This document shows, in pieces, positions 36,496 through 50,400 of a stretch of 64,000 bases of DNA (its first letter is position 1; every line of letters starts with the position of its first letter). The stretch comes from Camarhynchus parvulus. Taxonomy: Eukaryota; Chordata; Aves; Passeriformes; Thraupidae. A program made the position numbers and the translations under genes. Location: contig NC_044574.1 of NCBI RefSeq assembly GCF_901933205.1, forward strand, positions 41,821,609 through 41,885,608. The letters run 5' to 3'. A model generated the notes under the pieces. It was not told the DNA's origin. It saw only the letters and a list, made by a program, of their open reading frames with translations, and ran no database searches.

Positions 36496-39253
36496 AACGA
36501 AAAATTACTCTTCCAGAATAAGTACCCAATAACAAATCATCACAATTCTCAGGCAAAAGCCTCTCTCCTTCAACAGGGACTACACTATTACAGGTACAAC
36601 ACTGATCTTTTCGGTCTTCATTTACCTTAATATATTAGAAAGAAGAATTCAGCATGGTGTCTGGAAGGGATCACTCTGGGGAGGAAAGAAAGTAAAAGAA
36701 ATGAAAAACACACTGGATTTTTTTCCCCAGGTAGTTTTGGTGAAAAAGGTCTAAGGCACATGTGACAAGTCTACAGGCTTTGCTGCAGCAATGTCATTAT
36801 ATGTCATGGCATTCTACATCTGACATTTATTGAAGTTGTCTTCCTGGAAACAGAGCAAGAAGATTGCAGCAGCTCATAAGAAATTGCAACCCTTCAATGG
36901 AAAAAAAAATTAACCTCATTTTTACTTTTAAAATTCGGTAAGGTGGCCTTTCAAATAAATTAAAAGAAAATAAACTGCTCAGTAAATTGAAATACATATA
37001 GCTCACTGATTAAAAGAGCCTGAAAAGGCCTACAGCTTTGGTGAATTTTTAATGTAAGCTACCAAAAAAATCCACTAACATCCCAAGCATGATTTAAAAA
37101 TATATTGTTCGAAGCAAGTATGTATGTGGATGCAAGGAGAATTAATTTCATGCATTCTCAGAGCATAACAGAATTGACAGATTAACAGTATTTCTCCTTA
37201 AATAAATTACCAACTGGACACAGCTTTACTTTAAGGAAATGAGTCATGAAGAAATGGTAATGATAATAATGATAATGGCTGCCTATCAATCAGGTTATTT
37301 AGGATACAGAATACTGCAACATATATTACACACATATTACACTTAAGTACTTTGAAATAAAATAAAATTAGGGAACATTCCAGAGGATAGTCTTTTGTAA
37401 CCCTCCAATCCCTTAATTGAAATATGGACAATACCTATAAAACTACAGTTTAAAAATATGGTGATCAAGTAAATCAGATGTACACAAGGAAACAGAGAGG
37501 AAAAGAGGTAAAATTTGTTAAGAATATTGCATCCCCTCCTAAAATCGGTGTCTGACAATCGTGATCTACTTTCCAAATTTTAAATTATCAAATATAAGTG
37601 TTTAGTTACTATTTATAAAGTTGACATCAATCAAAATTTTTAGAGGAGGAAAAATGAATCTGTTGTGAATTCATCTTTGGGTGAAACATTTAGCTACAAT
37701 AGCACAATGCATTATTCAAAGCTGCTGTTATATGTACATGCGAAATATATCTTTCTGTATTTAGCATTAAAAGTACTGCACTGTAAACTCATGGTCAAGA
37801 CAAGAATTACCTCTTCTTTGGCTATGGCCAAACAAGACTTTTATAGGATGAATTCAGCCAAATAGTTTTACAAATGAATTAGTTCAGCCTTGTAATTTTT
37901 TTTCAAGGTATCCATTCATTCTGCTTTCCAGGACTTCATTAGTTTTCCATATCCCTTTTTACATCCAGTGCCACTGTCCTCAATTCAATTACTCTCTATT
38001 CACTGCTTAACATCAAGCCTCAAGTCACTGTAAGTCAGATCAATGACTCAACCATGCAAATCACTCCAAGTTACACTGCAGATCATGTAAGAGATCTGTC
38101 TTTCGCACTTCAGTGGAGCTATGAAAACCACCTGAAGGAGAGGAGGACAGTTACAGTAGAACACCTATGAATTCCACCAAAACCCATCCCGATACTGACT
38201 CTACTGGGAGATGATACACTTTGTGATGTAAACTGGGGTGCTCTGATATTTTAGCTAGGGCAAACTCACCCAGCTTCCCTGGCTCTCAGCTCAGGGTTTG
38301 GTAAGTCCTAACTCACACCTGAAGCAAAGGTAGTTTGGTTTGATATGAAGGGATTTGATTACCATGTAGGATCTTTTAACCAAAGAGTTGATTTAACATT
38401 TCTTTTTCTACACCAACATTACATTCAGCCTGGTATGAAGCCTCTGCAAACTTCATGCATGGGAGTTAGCCAACCAGTATTGATCTCTGTACAATTTTTA
38501 TCAAACCAGAAAAAATATATTGGAAACAGCTCCCAATATCCATTGTTGTTTACATAAGTACACACATAAAAACCACATATACACCCACACCCTTCCAACT
38601 GTTTAGCACACAGCTTAGGAAAGACTCACAGAGGAATCTTTACCAAGACAGATTACAGAAATATTAGAGTCCTGATTGCCTTTATTCTGGAATATAAACC
38701 TTAGAAGTTCAGCTTTCTTGCCTACTGAGCGCTTCACCTCTTCAAGTTGATAAAAGAAACTGCAGTACCCAAGCAGACACAAAAAGGCAGAATAGGATCT
38801 TCCTAATTTCTTAATCTATGAAACAAAAATGCACTCATGAGTAACACATGGGCTCAAAATTCCCCATATGCCCAGATCCATTTTTGTCAGGTAAATGGCC
38901 ACATATAGACACAACCTTGACAACAATCACATGGGATCTATGCCCATGTGTAACAAAGTCATCCCTTACAGATAAGTGCTGGACCCCACCCAAAATTTCT
39001 GAATGGTATTGTAGAAGATCAAAGATAGTTATTAAATAAAATAAGAGTGTACCATGGAATGGTCCACTGGTAGCAGCAGCCTTTCATATTGTGACCATAG
39101 AAAATTGTTCACGTTACATTCACATTTCTTATGGCATATCTGAAAACTGTCTGTTTGTAGCTGTTCCATTAATTTTACAGTTGGAGAAATGATTACTGGT
39201 GTAATATTATTCATGTATAGATACTCGTGTATTACCTGGTCCTGAGATACCTA

Positions 39254-39297
39254 AAATATCTCTTCTAAAGTTTCTAAATATCTCTTCTTTAGTTTCT
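39254..39297. repeat. 22-bp tandem duplication
   Basis: Two adjacent copies of AAATATCTCTTCT-AA/TT-AGTTTCT (39254-39275 and 39276-39297) differ at two neighbouring bases. This is a small local duplication. Confidence 0.85.
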
Positions 39298-40008
39298 AAA
39301 AGGAAGTGATATTAGAAAGGCATCTGCAGCAAGTCTTTCAGACATGCTGGAAATAAACAATTTGCCACAGAGAGCATGGAAAATTCCACCACCTTCCTCT
39401 GAATACTGGTAATATTGCTTAATAGGAAGCACTGAGTCACTGAAATTTATTTCATATCCAGGAATGAGTCTGGTAAACAGGTAGGTCATCTGTTTATGTA
39501 ACAAGACACTTTGGGGAGAAAAAGAACCCTTAAGAACTTGTGTGGTGAGGGCAAGGAGGTCAGTGTGCTCCCAGCATCCAACCTGCTTTTTCCAAAATTC
39601 ATTTTGAAAGAGATAAATAGAGTGCTCCACTTCTGAGTGGCCTCACAAAAGAAACATCTTCCAAAAGAAAAGAGCCAAAGTTCAGGCTAATTTTTTTTTT
39701 GCTGAAAGGACTGTATTCAAGCTCTACAATGGCCCTTAGACTACTAAGAGTGAATAGAATAAAACTGATGCAGCCTAAACTGAAAATGAGAGAGGATGAG
39801 ACATGAATATTTCTGTCCTATGTATAGCCTTTTTTGAAAACAAAGCAAATTAAAGGACATTCAAACTCAACAATGCTAACAGATCTATTCAGGATAGGTG
39901 TAAATTTCTGAAAACCAATTACACATTAAAGGATAAATACAATCATAAAGAATTGATCCTGACAAACAGATAAATGAAGCACATATATCCTAACTGCATA
40001 ATCAACTA

Positions 40009-40026
40009 TGTGTGTGTGTGTGTGTG
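40009..40026. repeat. (TG)9 microsatellite
   Basis: Nine uninterrupted TG dinucleotides, followed by CACA. It is a candidate polymorphic marker. Confidence 0.9.
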
Positions 40027-43000
40027 CACAGAATCCAATAGGTACAATTAAGACTTATAGAGTAGCACTCTTCTCTCACCAAAAAAAGTAATATTTTAGC
40101 TTTGCTGCACAGTTACCTTCAAATAAGTGTAACAGCTACAAAACATTCTGACTAGCATTTATATTGCTGTACAATATCTCACTCTCCTCCATCTCATGTG
40201 GACTCTCAGTTCCACATGGTAATTTGCAGGAAGGGGAATGTTTTGTACCTATTGAGAAAAGAACCTGTGAGGTGGGTACACCACATGAATAGTTGCTCTG
40301 CATAAATGTGTTTGCCCATAAAGGGTTTGTTAAACTTTTTTGTAGATTTTGCTGTAATTTAGATGGAGGGGACACACTAACCCCTTCTTGTCTCCTTAAG
40401 CTCATTTTTTCTACACACCAGATCTGTCACATTTACCAATGACATGGGACAATGCCTTAGGGACAGCTTTAAGAGCTTTGATGGGTGTGGACAGGCCTCC
40501 ATTTCCACACAGAAATGGTAAAATGTCTGAGGTACAGGCAGAGGAGTAAAGAGAAATTTAGCGCAGGGAAAGGTATAATCAAATCATTCCTCACATCATG
40601 ATGTACATCTCCCAGAAAAACATTACCACAGATAGGTCAAGGTTTCTTGACACTGCTCCAGAAGAGAGTCCTGATTAATGTTGAAACAATCCAGGAAAAA
40701 AAAAGAAAAAAATGGGGTCACTTTAGCAAGGTAAGACCCAAATATTTTATTTTCACTTGTTGACAATGGCAGGAGGCTAACTAACTCTTTGAAGAAGAAA
40801 AACAAAGAAAACCCTTTCATCTTTGAAAAAATATCCATTTTTCTTCTCCTAATTACATAACAACAGAAAATTCTAGAGAATTGCATCCTGACTTCTTTCT
40901 TTTTTTGGGTCTTAAATTCAAGCTCTCATTTGAATTAAGTCTTCTGACAAAGAGGTACAGAACAAAGCAAAACCAGAACAACAACAAAGAAATTAAAATA
41001 AAAAAAGAGAGAAGAACAACAAAAAAATCCCAAGCAGAAGATAAACCACCCTCCAAACTTTGCTGTTTTTCTGCCCCTCTGTGTGCAGAGGAGCTCCTTC
41101 AATTTTACTTCTAAGGTTTTCAGGATACTTAATCAATATTCCGATTTAGCCACCTAAAAAGTTAGATGCCATTTATGCCCTGGAATATTTTCCCGAGGTT
41201 TATAATAGGTTGCTAAGTTAGTTTGACTAACATAATGAATTCAGATCAAATATACCTGGCCATAACATGACTATTTATTAACATCCACAGTATTACAGAA
41301 ATCATGAGCTGAACCTCATTTAGTCAGGGTAAACTTGCTGATGAGTAAGTCAGATTAATTCTATAGAACAAACATGGACAACAAAGTTCATATAATCGAG
41401 TAAGAATTTTCCTTGCAACAAAGTAGACTGCTCCTACTTATGTACGAACACCCCTGCTAAACAGATACTTAAGACTAAATACACAGCCAGATCCCTCTCA
41501 CCTTCCCACACATTTTCCTTCTATTTAGACTACAAATAGGATTTTAGATATTTATCTCACAAGGATTAATACATTTCCACTATAAATCTGGCTCCTGTAC
41601 TGCTAACTGTAAGTAACTCAAGTGTTCCATAATCAAAACAGAAGTATAAATTGCAACTGATTAATTCAAGGTGCAGAACTGGAGAATGGACTGCAAAATC
41701 TTTCCACAGTTATAGCTTTTCAGATACACCCTGCTGTATAGTCAGTCACATTGCAGAGTTCAGATCCAGATTTATTACATGCTTATGTGCACTGAAAAGA
41801 CTTAATCACCAGCTTTTCCTCATAAAAGCCTTACAGTCCCAACTTCATTTAGATGCAGAGAAGACAGATTTTTCAGCAAGACATTTGCCTCTTTCCTGAT
41901 CCATCCATCCAAGGTTCTGTCTGTTCAGGAAAGGCTCCCTGTTCCAAAAAGCACTTAAACCATCACATAGTTTCCTCAGTTATCATATCTATATGTCAGA
42001 TGGTGAAAGCCATACTAGAGCACAGACAGAAAGATTTTACGGTCATCATCCTTATTCAGAATTTCTCTTTTCCATGCCAGAGATTATTCTCTTCCCCTTC
42101 TCCTAAATTACAGAGCAATTTATTAAAACTGTGTACAGAAGTAACCAAAAAGAGATCACTCACAGACATGAATTAGCGCTGCTGTTTTAATTTTTTTTTT
42201 TAATAACAAGAATGCTGATTTGTAAATATTTGTCTTTCAAAGCCATTAAGAAATCCAACAACATTGGTAATTTCAATTTTTTTTTTCAGCAGAAAGTCCA
42301 CAAATTTTAACCAGTGTAGGATAAAGCCCAGAATTTGTGACTACTCTGTTGCGTCTTTGCAGAAGCAGTGAATTGCAGGACTCTACCCAAAATTTGTCTG
42401 CCTAGACCTTATCCTTCATCAAAGGTTACATCTGGCCTTTGCAGGAAGCTGTTCCTTAGGACAGAAGCAGCATTCCTGATGCACCAGCCTGATCCATTAG
42501 TCCATGATGTCACACCTTGGCACTGAGCCTTTGCTGAGGGGGAACACTCCGGATGCCAGCAGCTCATCCGTCTGCTCTGCAGCTCAACTACACTGCAGGC
42601 AATCATTTCGGCAAACCTTTCTCCTTCCCAGAAAGATTACCAAGTCATCAGTGTCCCTTCTGGAATACCGCTGGATACAGCTATGCTGTCCCAGGGATGT
42701 GTCTTCTGCGTGCAGCACAGCCTGCCCTGGGAAAGGAAACCACAGCAGCTGTTGCAAGACCACCTATGCCACAAGACTGAGATGATGTGAATAACAAATA
42801 GCGTCCTACGATAACTGAAAATGGAAGATTTTGCATTGAATTCAGCAAGGTTGAAAAAACATAGTCTTTCAAGAATTGAATAAAGGTAGAAAAAGTAACA
42901 TTTTTTTTCTTTCATGAAGGTGACTTTTACACACAAGTGGTGAGTTTTCTAAAACAACCCTTCCCACACACCCTCCCCAGCATGAAAATCCTGGTAGCTT

Positions 43001-46000
43001 GTATTGCCACATGCCAAATAAACAGTACCTTCAATAAAATAGCTCAGTAAAGTGCTGGCTTTGGGTGATCACCCTTTAGCCTTCCTTCTACAAGTTAACA
43101 TCATGCTATTCTACATTGACACAACACAGAGATTAGTTTTCTTTTAACTCTCAATCTGGGTTTCTGTTGCAAAAGATAAATATCGAAGGAGAGAACATTT
43201 CTTATATCCTTCAATGTATTTGTTTTGACATGTGCTTTTAGCTCTCCCTTCCTTGCCACTGTCCACAAAAGCACAGTCTATTTGTCATCTCCTTAGATCT
43301 TGCACAGATTTATTTTTAACTTTTTTTTTTTTACATCATCCTGTATGCACTGAAGTCCTTTCATCATTGGATATTTTTCTGGAGGATGCTGCAGTGTGAA
43401 CACTGTAACTGTGACCACACGCAGACACTGTAGCACAAGCAGCATGTGGCAGCCCCAGCTACTGTACACAAAATATTTCAGAGAGCCTTTCTAGCATAGT
43501 GCATGCACTCTGTCTGCAGCTTCCAGACAACCTATCATATAGCACTCAAGGCAGCCAGGGCTTTTATGGGAAACACATGGCAAGAAAAAGTCATGACCTA
43601 CTTAGTAACTAGAATTAAAAGAGACTGAAAACATGAGTCCAGCTACTTTTTCTCCTCCCTTGAGAAGCAGAACTCATGCTGATAAAGTCAATGGAACTAC
43701 AGCAGTGAAATCCTAATAGTATCCCCAAACTAAGGCTGCTGAATAGCTTTAATAATGATTACTGGATAAGGTAAACTTGTATTTTGATTCATTGGTCACT
43801 CATTTGAATAGATACATCAAAACCATCCCATCTGCAAGACAGACAATATTTTTTCCTCCTTTAACTGATCCAATCCATTTTTGGGGTGATTCAGAGAGGT
43901 TTTGGGTGATTCAAGGAGGTGTTACAGAACTGTATCTGCCCTCAGGCTGGATTCTCTAGCATTCAATGGTATCACAACTCCCAGCAACACTGCCCTCTCT
44001 TGCATTTACCTATTATTGCCCTATCCCATGATTACATTTCAAGGACTTATAGCAGCACTGGTGGCAGAGACAGAGGGTACTAAAGGCTGATTTACTCAAA
44101 GGAACTCACTGGACAGCCAGTCCCAGGTTGATGGAACACAGAAGGAACACTTGAAGTACTTTCTCTCCAACTGCAGCATCAATCTCAACATAGCCACTAA
44201 GAGTTTTTCCTAAAGCACGTAAATTGCAAGCCTTTCAGGGAGAAGGCAGCTTTCGAATCATCAAGCAGACAACATCTTTTTGCAACTAACAACAGTCATC
44301 TTTTAGTTTCAACTTTTGATTGAACTTCCACTGAACAGAGTTTTGTTCCCAAATTATAGGCTTCTGCATGTCCTTGCAGGAAAGGTGCTGAACACTTTGC
44401 AGGCTTTTGAGGAAATAAATACTTTGGGAATGTTGGAAGAATGTACTTTGTAATTAGTAGCTTAGCACTGATGACAAGTTGCAGAACAAGATATTTCTGC
44501 AAGTCAAAAAAGGAAGTCTAAAATTAATTCTCTGCAATCCGGTATTAAGCAATGATGAAACCATAAGGTGGGGGCTGTCACAGACAGAGGAAAAGAAGGG
44601 AACAAGGGCAATGGTAACTCCCTGAGCCCAGGGAAGAAGAGAGCTATAAATTGGCACTGGCAGGATTCAGGCCACATCCTGTGCTTCTATTTACTTGTGG
44701 GGAAAAACCACAAAACCCTACATAAAAACCAACCAACAAACAGAAAAAAACCACAATGTGCATAGCTGGAAAAGGTCAAAAATTGCACGTGATCATTCTG
44801 GGGGAGCAGGAAGCTTTCTACTTCCCCATCATTGAGGAGAGAAGAATGTAGACTCTCACTAAAACCACTAACTTCCTGCACACAGAGAAGAAAAATCACT
44901 CCCATACATCAGGCTGATTTTAGCATAGCAGAGCTTATGCAAGGTAATGCTCTGCAGAAATGAAAAAAGAAAGGTTAGAAAAGGGCACCAGTAGCACAAG
45001 CAATTTGAAAATGCCTGAAGCTTAATACAGATTTATTCTCCTTCCCATATTTATTCCCTCTACTAAGGCTGCACACTGAAGATTTGCATTTGAAAAGGAC
45101 TTGCTCATCCTCTCCAGGGAATCAAAGCAGAAGGAAATCTTACTGCTGACTTTAGAACTGCATTAGTTCCCACAGCAACACGCCCATCACAGACACACAC
45201 CCCTGGGCAGCCCCAGAACAGCCTTGCAGAAAATCCAGACCTTGTTTGGAGCAACTGCACATTTCAGAGACCAGGGCACTTCATACAGAGCTGCGGCACA
45301 AGAACAATGCCTCTAAACAGTCGAGGGCTTCACCAAAGCTCTCAGCAGCTGGCACACTGGGGTGTTGCATCTTGGAATCCACCAGCAGTGCTTTGCAAGC
45401 AACCGAGTCTGAGAGAATGAGTCTCCCAAATACCAAATAAACAAAACAAGACAAAAATAGGGACTTTGGAATATTCCCTCTAAAAACTGTTTCTCAACAA
45501 ATACCATGGTCCCATCTTTTCCAGTCTCTGGAATGGTTGGCTCTCATTTTTTCACCCTGTGTCTCTAGGATTCTCAATGCCTTGGCTGACGAGAAAGAAT
45601 CTGGTGAAACTGATGATGACACATGAGAAAGTGAATTTATAGACATATTTGCCCAAAGACAAATGCTTATTTCTGTAGGCAAAATCAGGATATACCACCT
45701 TGACTTATTGCAATGTTGCAGAAAGTATGATCGCTTCTGGCATTTGGTGTCCTTTTACTTTTTTTCATCTAATTATTTTTCTGTGAAGAAAAAAATAAAA
45801 TATTTGCAAAAAAATAAGGATTTGTGATAATGAATTTAAATGGCCTCAAGTGGGAAATAGTTTTGTCCCAGATGATGCACAAAACTTACATTTTAAGTGA
45901 GAAAAATGTGAGCACAAAGGAAAAACTAATTTTCTTTGGCCTTAATGTATCATTTCTACTGATTAATAACATCCTTTGGAGTTTAATGTCTTGGGCAATC

Positions 46001-47469
46001 ATATTTACTGAAGACAGCATAAAAATATTTTTAAATTTTCATAATACTGCCCTGGGAGGCAGTCTGAAAACACAAGAGAGAGAAAAAAGGCATCTGTACT
46101 GCAGTATGACTTCTCAAAGACAGACACATTGGCTTATGTTTTTTCTCTAGGAAGTCACGGAATACTTGTTCTTCCCAGCAAAACTGTCTCTGGGGATGCT
46201 GCATCTGAAGGATTTCAAGGAAACAACAATCACAAAACATTCAATGCCATTTCCTCTCCCACCTCACACATGGAAAGACTGCCTTTTCCCGCTGGAAACA
46301 GACTTCATCATTTTGTACTTACGGGTCACGTAAATGTTTCTGAAGTCATATCAAGAGATACTTACACTGCCAATTTAACATCATTTATTCTTTTAAAATT
46401 ATTTCAGTTTCTGGGTGTGGCATGTTTGTGGGGGCTAGATTAGATCTATTCTGAGCAAAGCAACCTGCAAAAAAAATTTAAAAAGCATATAAGTTTTGTG
46501 ATGAATTTTAAAAAGACATTACTCTGCCCTACTTTCTGATCTGTGTTGAGCTAGCCACTAGAGAGAAAAAAAGATGACAGGTATTATTTTATTGAATGAA
46601 CTCAGCTTGTGATACCAGCCTTGCCCAAAAGTCCAGTATGGAATAGTGTCATAATTCAGAGCACCTGAAGACAAGCAAATTCACAAAGTAATGAGGAGGA
46701 AGGAGTGAGGGGGAAGGCAACATGAAGGGAGATGGAACATGCTCCAATTTTAATCTTAATGTCAAAGTATTTATTCAAGTATTTTTACATGCAAAGTTCA
46801 TTTCTTTCACACATCCTTCAAATAGATCTTGTGTCCTGACCAAAAAATAGGACGAAAAATGTCAGGTTTCCAGCAACATAAAAAGAGGGGGGAAAAGAAG
46901 GAAAGAAAAAGGTATTTAGCATACTGTGTTCCTAGCATGAAATTAATGTTTATTACCTTAATCACAGTGCACATCGTTGAGATGTGCTACTCTTACTACC
47001 AGGCTGGGTTGTTATCCACACCAGGCACTTCTGTATCACATTCTAAAATGTTGAAACAGAGAACACAGGGATGTACAGATTTTTACAGAAAGACTACTGA
47101 GATAACTTTTATTAACAATGGAAGTAACAAACTTGTCAAATAGAGTAAATCAATATTTCTCTATCTCATCAGTTTCTCCAAGCTCCTGGATATGGTACAA
47201 TTGCCCAAAGCAGCTAACCTGGAAAAAAAACCAAAACATCTTAATGGGATTTCTTTCTCTATCAGATGAACGGTCATATTTTATAGATATGTGTCTTCCA
47301 ACTGATATGCAGCCCAGCTATCATGAGCATAAATGCACTACAGTTGAGGCTATGCCTTGAGTTATTCAAGATGCACATTGTCTTACATGGAACATTCCAG
47401 ACTCAGAAAAAGCCGTTTTCTAATTGTGATGTGTGCAAAAACATTAAATCATTTTAAAGCCACCAGTTG

Positions 47470-47494
47470 TTTTTTTTTTTTTTTCTTCTTTTTT
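47470..47494. repeat. T-rich homopolymer tract
   Basis: T15 is followed by CTTCTTTTTT. No poly(A)-tailed retrocopy is recognisable on the minus strand beside it. Comparable tracts occur at about 43320-43332 and 48389-48416. Confidence 0.8.
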
Positions 47495-50400
47495 GATGTT
47501 ATTCTACACAGACTTTTGAGGTCTCTGCATTACCCATTCACACCCAGGAACCCACTTGGATTAAATCACAGATCATTTCTTCCCCACTGTCCCTTGGCTG
47601 TCTGAAACACAGACCTTCTTTCTAGCACTTAATCGTGGCTTTGCAGAGAGTGGGGAGGAGCAGAAGGCCAACAATTTAGTGTGAGTCAGAGCACATACAG
47701 CTACTGGCTCCAGGACTGGTAGCTCTACAAAAGGACCTGCCAGTATTTTCCATTTTCCTTTCAGAGCAATTTTGCTCTGTTTACTTCATAAAAGGGGATC
47801 TACCTGTACTGGGTGATGGAGCTTATGTTCTTTGCTGACAAGCTCAGAACTGAAAGGGATGTTTCTTCAGGATGACAGTAAGCAGAGTACTTCCCAAGGC
47901 AAAGATTTTTACCTTAAATCATGTTAGGTGTCCTAAGCTAGAAACCTAGCATCTTGATGGCAGATGATGCTACTTTGCATTTCCCTCTCTTTTAACTGCC
48001 AACAGAAATGTCATAATGGCTCCAGTCTTTTTTTCTACCAGGTCACTTGAAATTGTCTACAAACAGTAGCAATACTACTCTCCAAAATTTAGAATAAACT
48101 AGCAAACCCAAAACCAGCAACAGCTGAAGTAATTTTACCACTTTTCTCCAAAAGACTTTATAGGTCCCAGATCAAGCTATGTGAAATATGGCATTAGACT
48201 CTGTGAGGAGAGTGGGGTGACAGCAATCAGAGCTCTGTGAGGAACATGCAAAGTATTTTTTGCCAGCCTTTCCCAGGCAAATAGATTCAGATGTAATGAG
48301 AACCCTACTTCCTCTACTGTCATTTAATATCCACAAGCAAATTCAGTTGCATTTCAAATGTCCTCTACTGCATTCCCTTCTTTGGTTTTTTTTTTTTGCT
48401 GGCTTTTTTTTTTTGCCAGACTCATTCCCTTATAAATTTCATTGTCAGTCACTTTTGCTAGAGAACCCAAGGTATACTTGCCACAAGGGGAACTTTCATC
48501 CCTTAATACCAGTAATGAAAATGTCTTAGGTTCTGCCAAAATATTCAGTCTGCCCTTTCTTCTCAGGGAATCATTTAAATTATTTTCTTCCTGTCACAGA
48601 CCCAAACTTCTGAACAAAGTCTGATTTGTAGCTCAGATGTTTATAGAGCTACAAAATTTTACTGAACTTTCAAGAAAGAATTTATAGGCTCTATGGAAAC
48701 TAAAGTATTTCAAATAAGACAGGCCAATGACTAAAGCAGTGTAAAGAATTTCCTGGTCTTTCAGAAATTTTTGCTTACACTTCTGATATCCTCCCCAGAC
48801 TGTGGGAATACCTCATCTTAAAATAAAAGGCTTCTCTTTATAAATGTCTAACAAAGGGGATTTTGCCAGGCCTATATTGGTTTCTTTGCATCTTATGTAG
48901 ACTGTAGATGGCCCACAGTAAAATGAATGCTTGTATGATTGTTCTATTGGTTTTGCTTATGTCTATCTTTTAAAACTGTATATGACAAATAGTTTTCATT
49001 ATGTTCCTTTAATCTAAAGTTATGTCACTTTTTCTACAATATTAAATCTTCAGATAAATTTTTACAGCCACCGCAATTGTGTTTGTTGATTGGATTGCAA
49101 TCATGAAATTCAAAATCACTTACCTTTAAAAAGCCCTGCCTGAAAACTATATCCATTTGCAAGTGATTTGCAAGATTTTGACAACACAGATTCAAAGCTG
49201 ACAAGCAGAATAACAACTGTCAAAAGCTTTACTGGCCAAGATACTTTAGCTTCTCTGAATATTCAGCTGAAAGCTATTATTTTGCCTTATAGTCAGTTGG
49301 TTCTACACTGTTTACCTTAGCATTTTGATCAAAATCTAGAGGCCTCTTATAATATCTCCAAGGACAACAGGAAATTTTCTTGCTCTTGGAGTGGGCTGCC
49401 AGTGAATCTGTTTGGAAGTCTAACCTTGTCCTAAAAATTCAAATTGTAAGGCCTGCAATATTAAATCTGCTCTCAATTCTGCACACAAATTAATAGGACT
49501 CAGATGGATAAACCCTGTACTCAGAGACATGCTTAATTTTTTCTTATTTTTTTTCTAATCCGTTAGGCTATGTAACTCCTAATAAAACAGAGGCCATAGT
49601 GCCTGTGACACTTAGACCAGCTAAGAGTAGTTCAGTTTGAAATCCCTCTGCATTGTTTTGATGGAAATCTCAGTTAACACTGCCATAATAACTAGTAATT
49701 GTGAAATGAAGTGACCCAGCTCTCCAAACTCTCCCCTGTCTCTCTGGTCAGGTCATTTGTCATAACTGCTTTTTTGAGGCACGAACCAAGACACGGTTCC
49801 ATTTAGCAATCACCAAAGTTGTTGCCATGTTCAGTGTTACACAGAAGACTTTTAAAATGTAGAGTGCTACAAGAGTTAATATTATTTCTGTGTCCTGATT
49901 TGACAGCCCTGGAATTTAGTTTTCACAATGTTCCATTTTCACTCAGAGCCTGCTGAGGCTCACAATGTCCAATGTAGTAATAATACAAAGGGAAAATTAT
50001 TGCAAAGTTCAATTCTGCAAGAACATCTAACACTGTTGTGACAGTTCAATTTTTGCTATTGAAATTCTTTTAGAAGCTTGAAAAGAAAATGTGTGACTGG
50101 TTGGCCCATACATGCTGTTGCAATTATTTAAACAGCATGACCATTTTTAAGACTATTCCATACCAAAGCCTACAGATGCAGCATTTGACCAAAAATTGTC
50201 ATTCGAGAAAGTTCTTAGAAGTTTCTAAATAAGCCTTATGGTGCACTTGTATTTTGGGTGCTACTTCTGCCACTTATTAGAAGGACCAAAAAAAATACCA
50301 CCAACCCTTGACAACCTGGTAAAATTCATTATGATATGTACACATTCATGTAAGTGTGTAAATATAGATAAGCAGATATGCGCATACACACAACTATACT

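Noticed and set aside
39289..39630. 113-codon minus-strand frame
   Set aside because: No recognised family, no splice signals at sensible positions, and its end includes the 22-bp tandem duplication. Chance is sufficient.
46150..46330. Sequence after a strong acceptor-like TTTTTTCTCTAG that stays open in two frames for about 60 codons
   Set aside because: Both frames being open argues for composition instead of selection. The only donor-like site (near 46330) is weak and no family is recognised.
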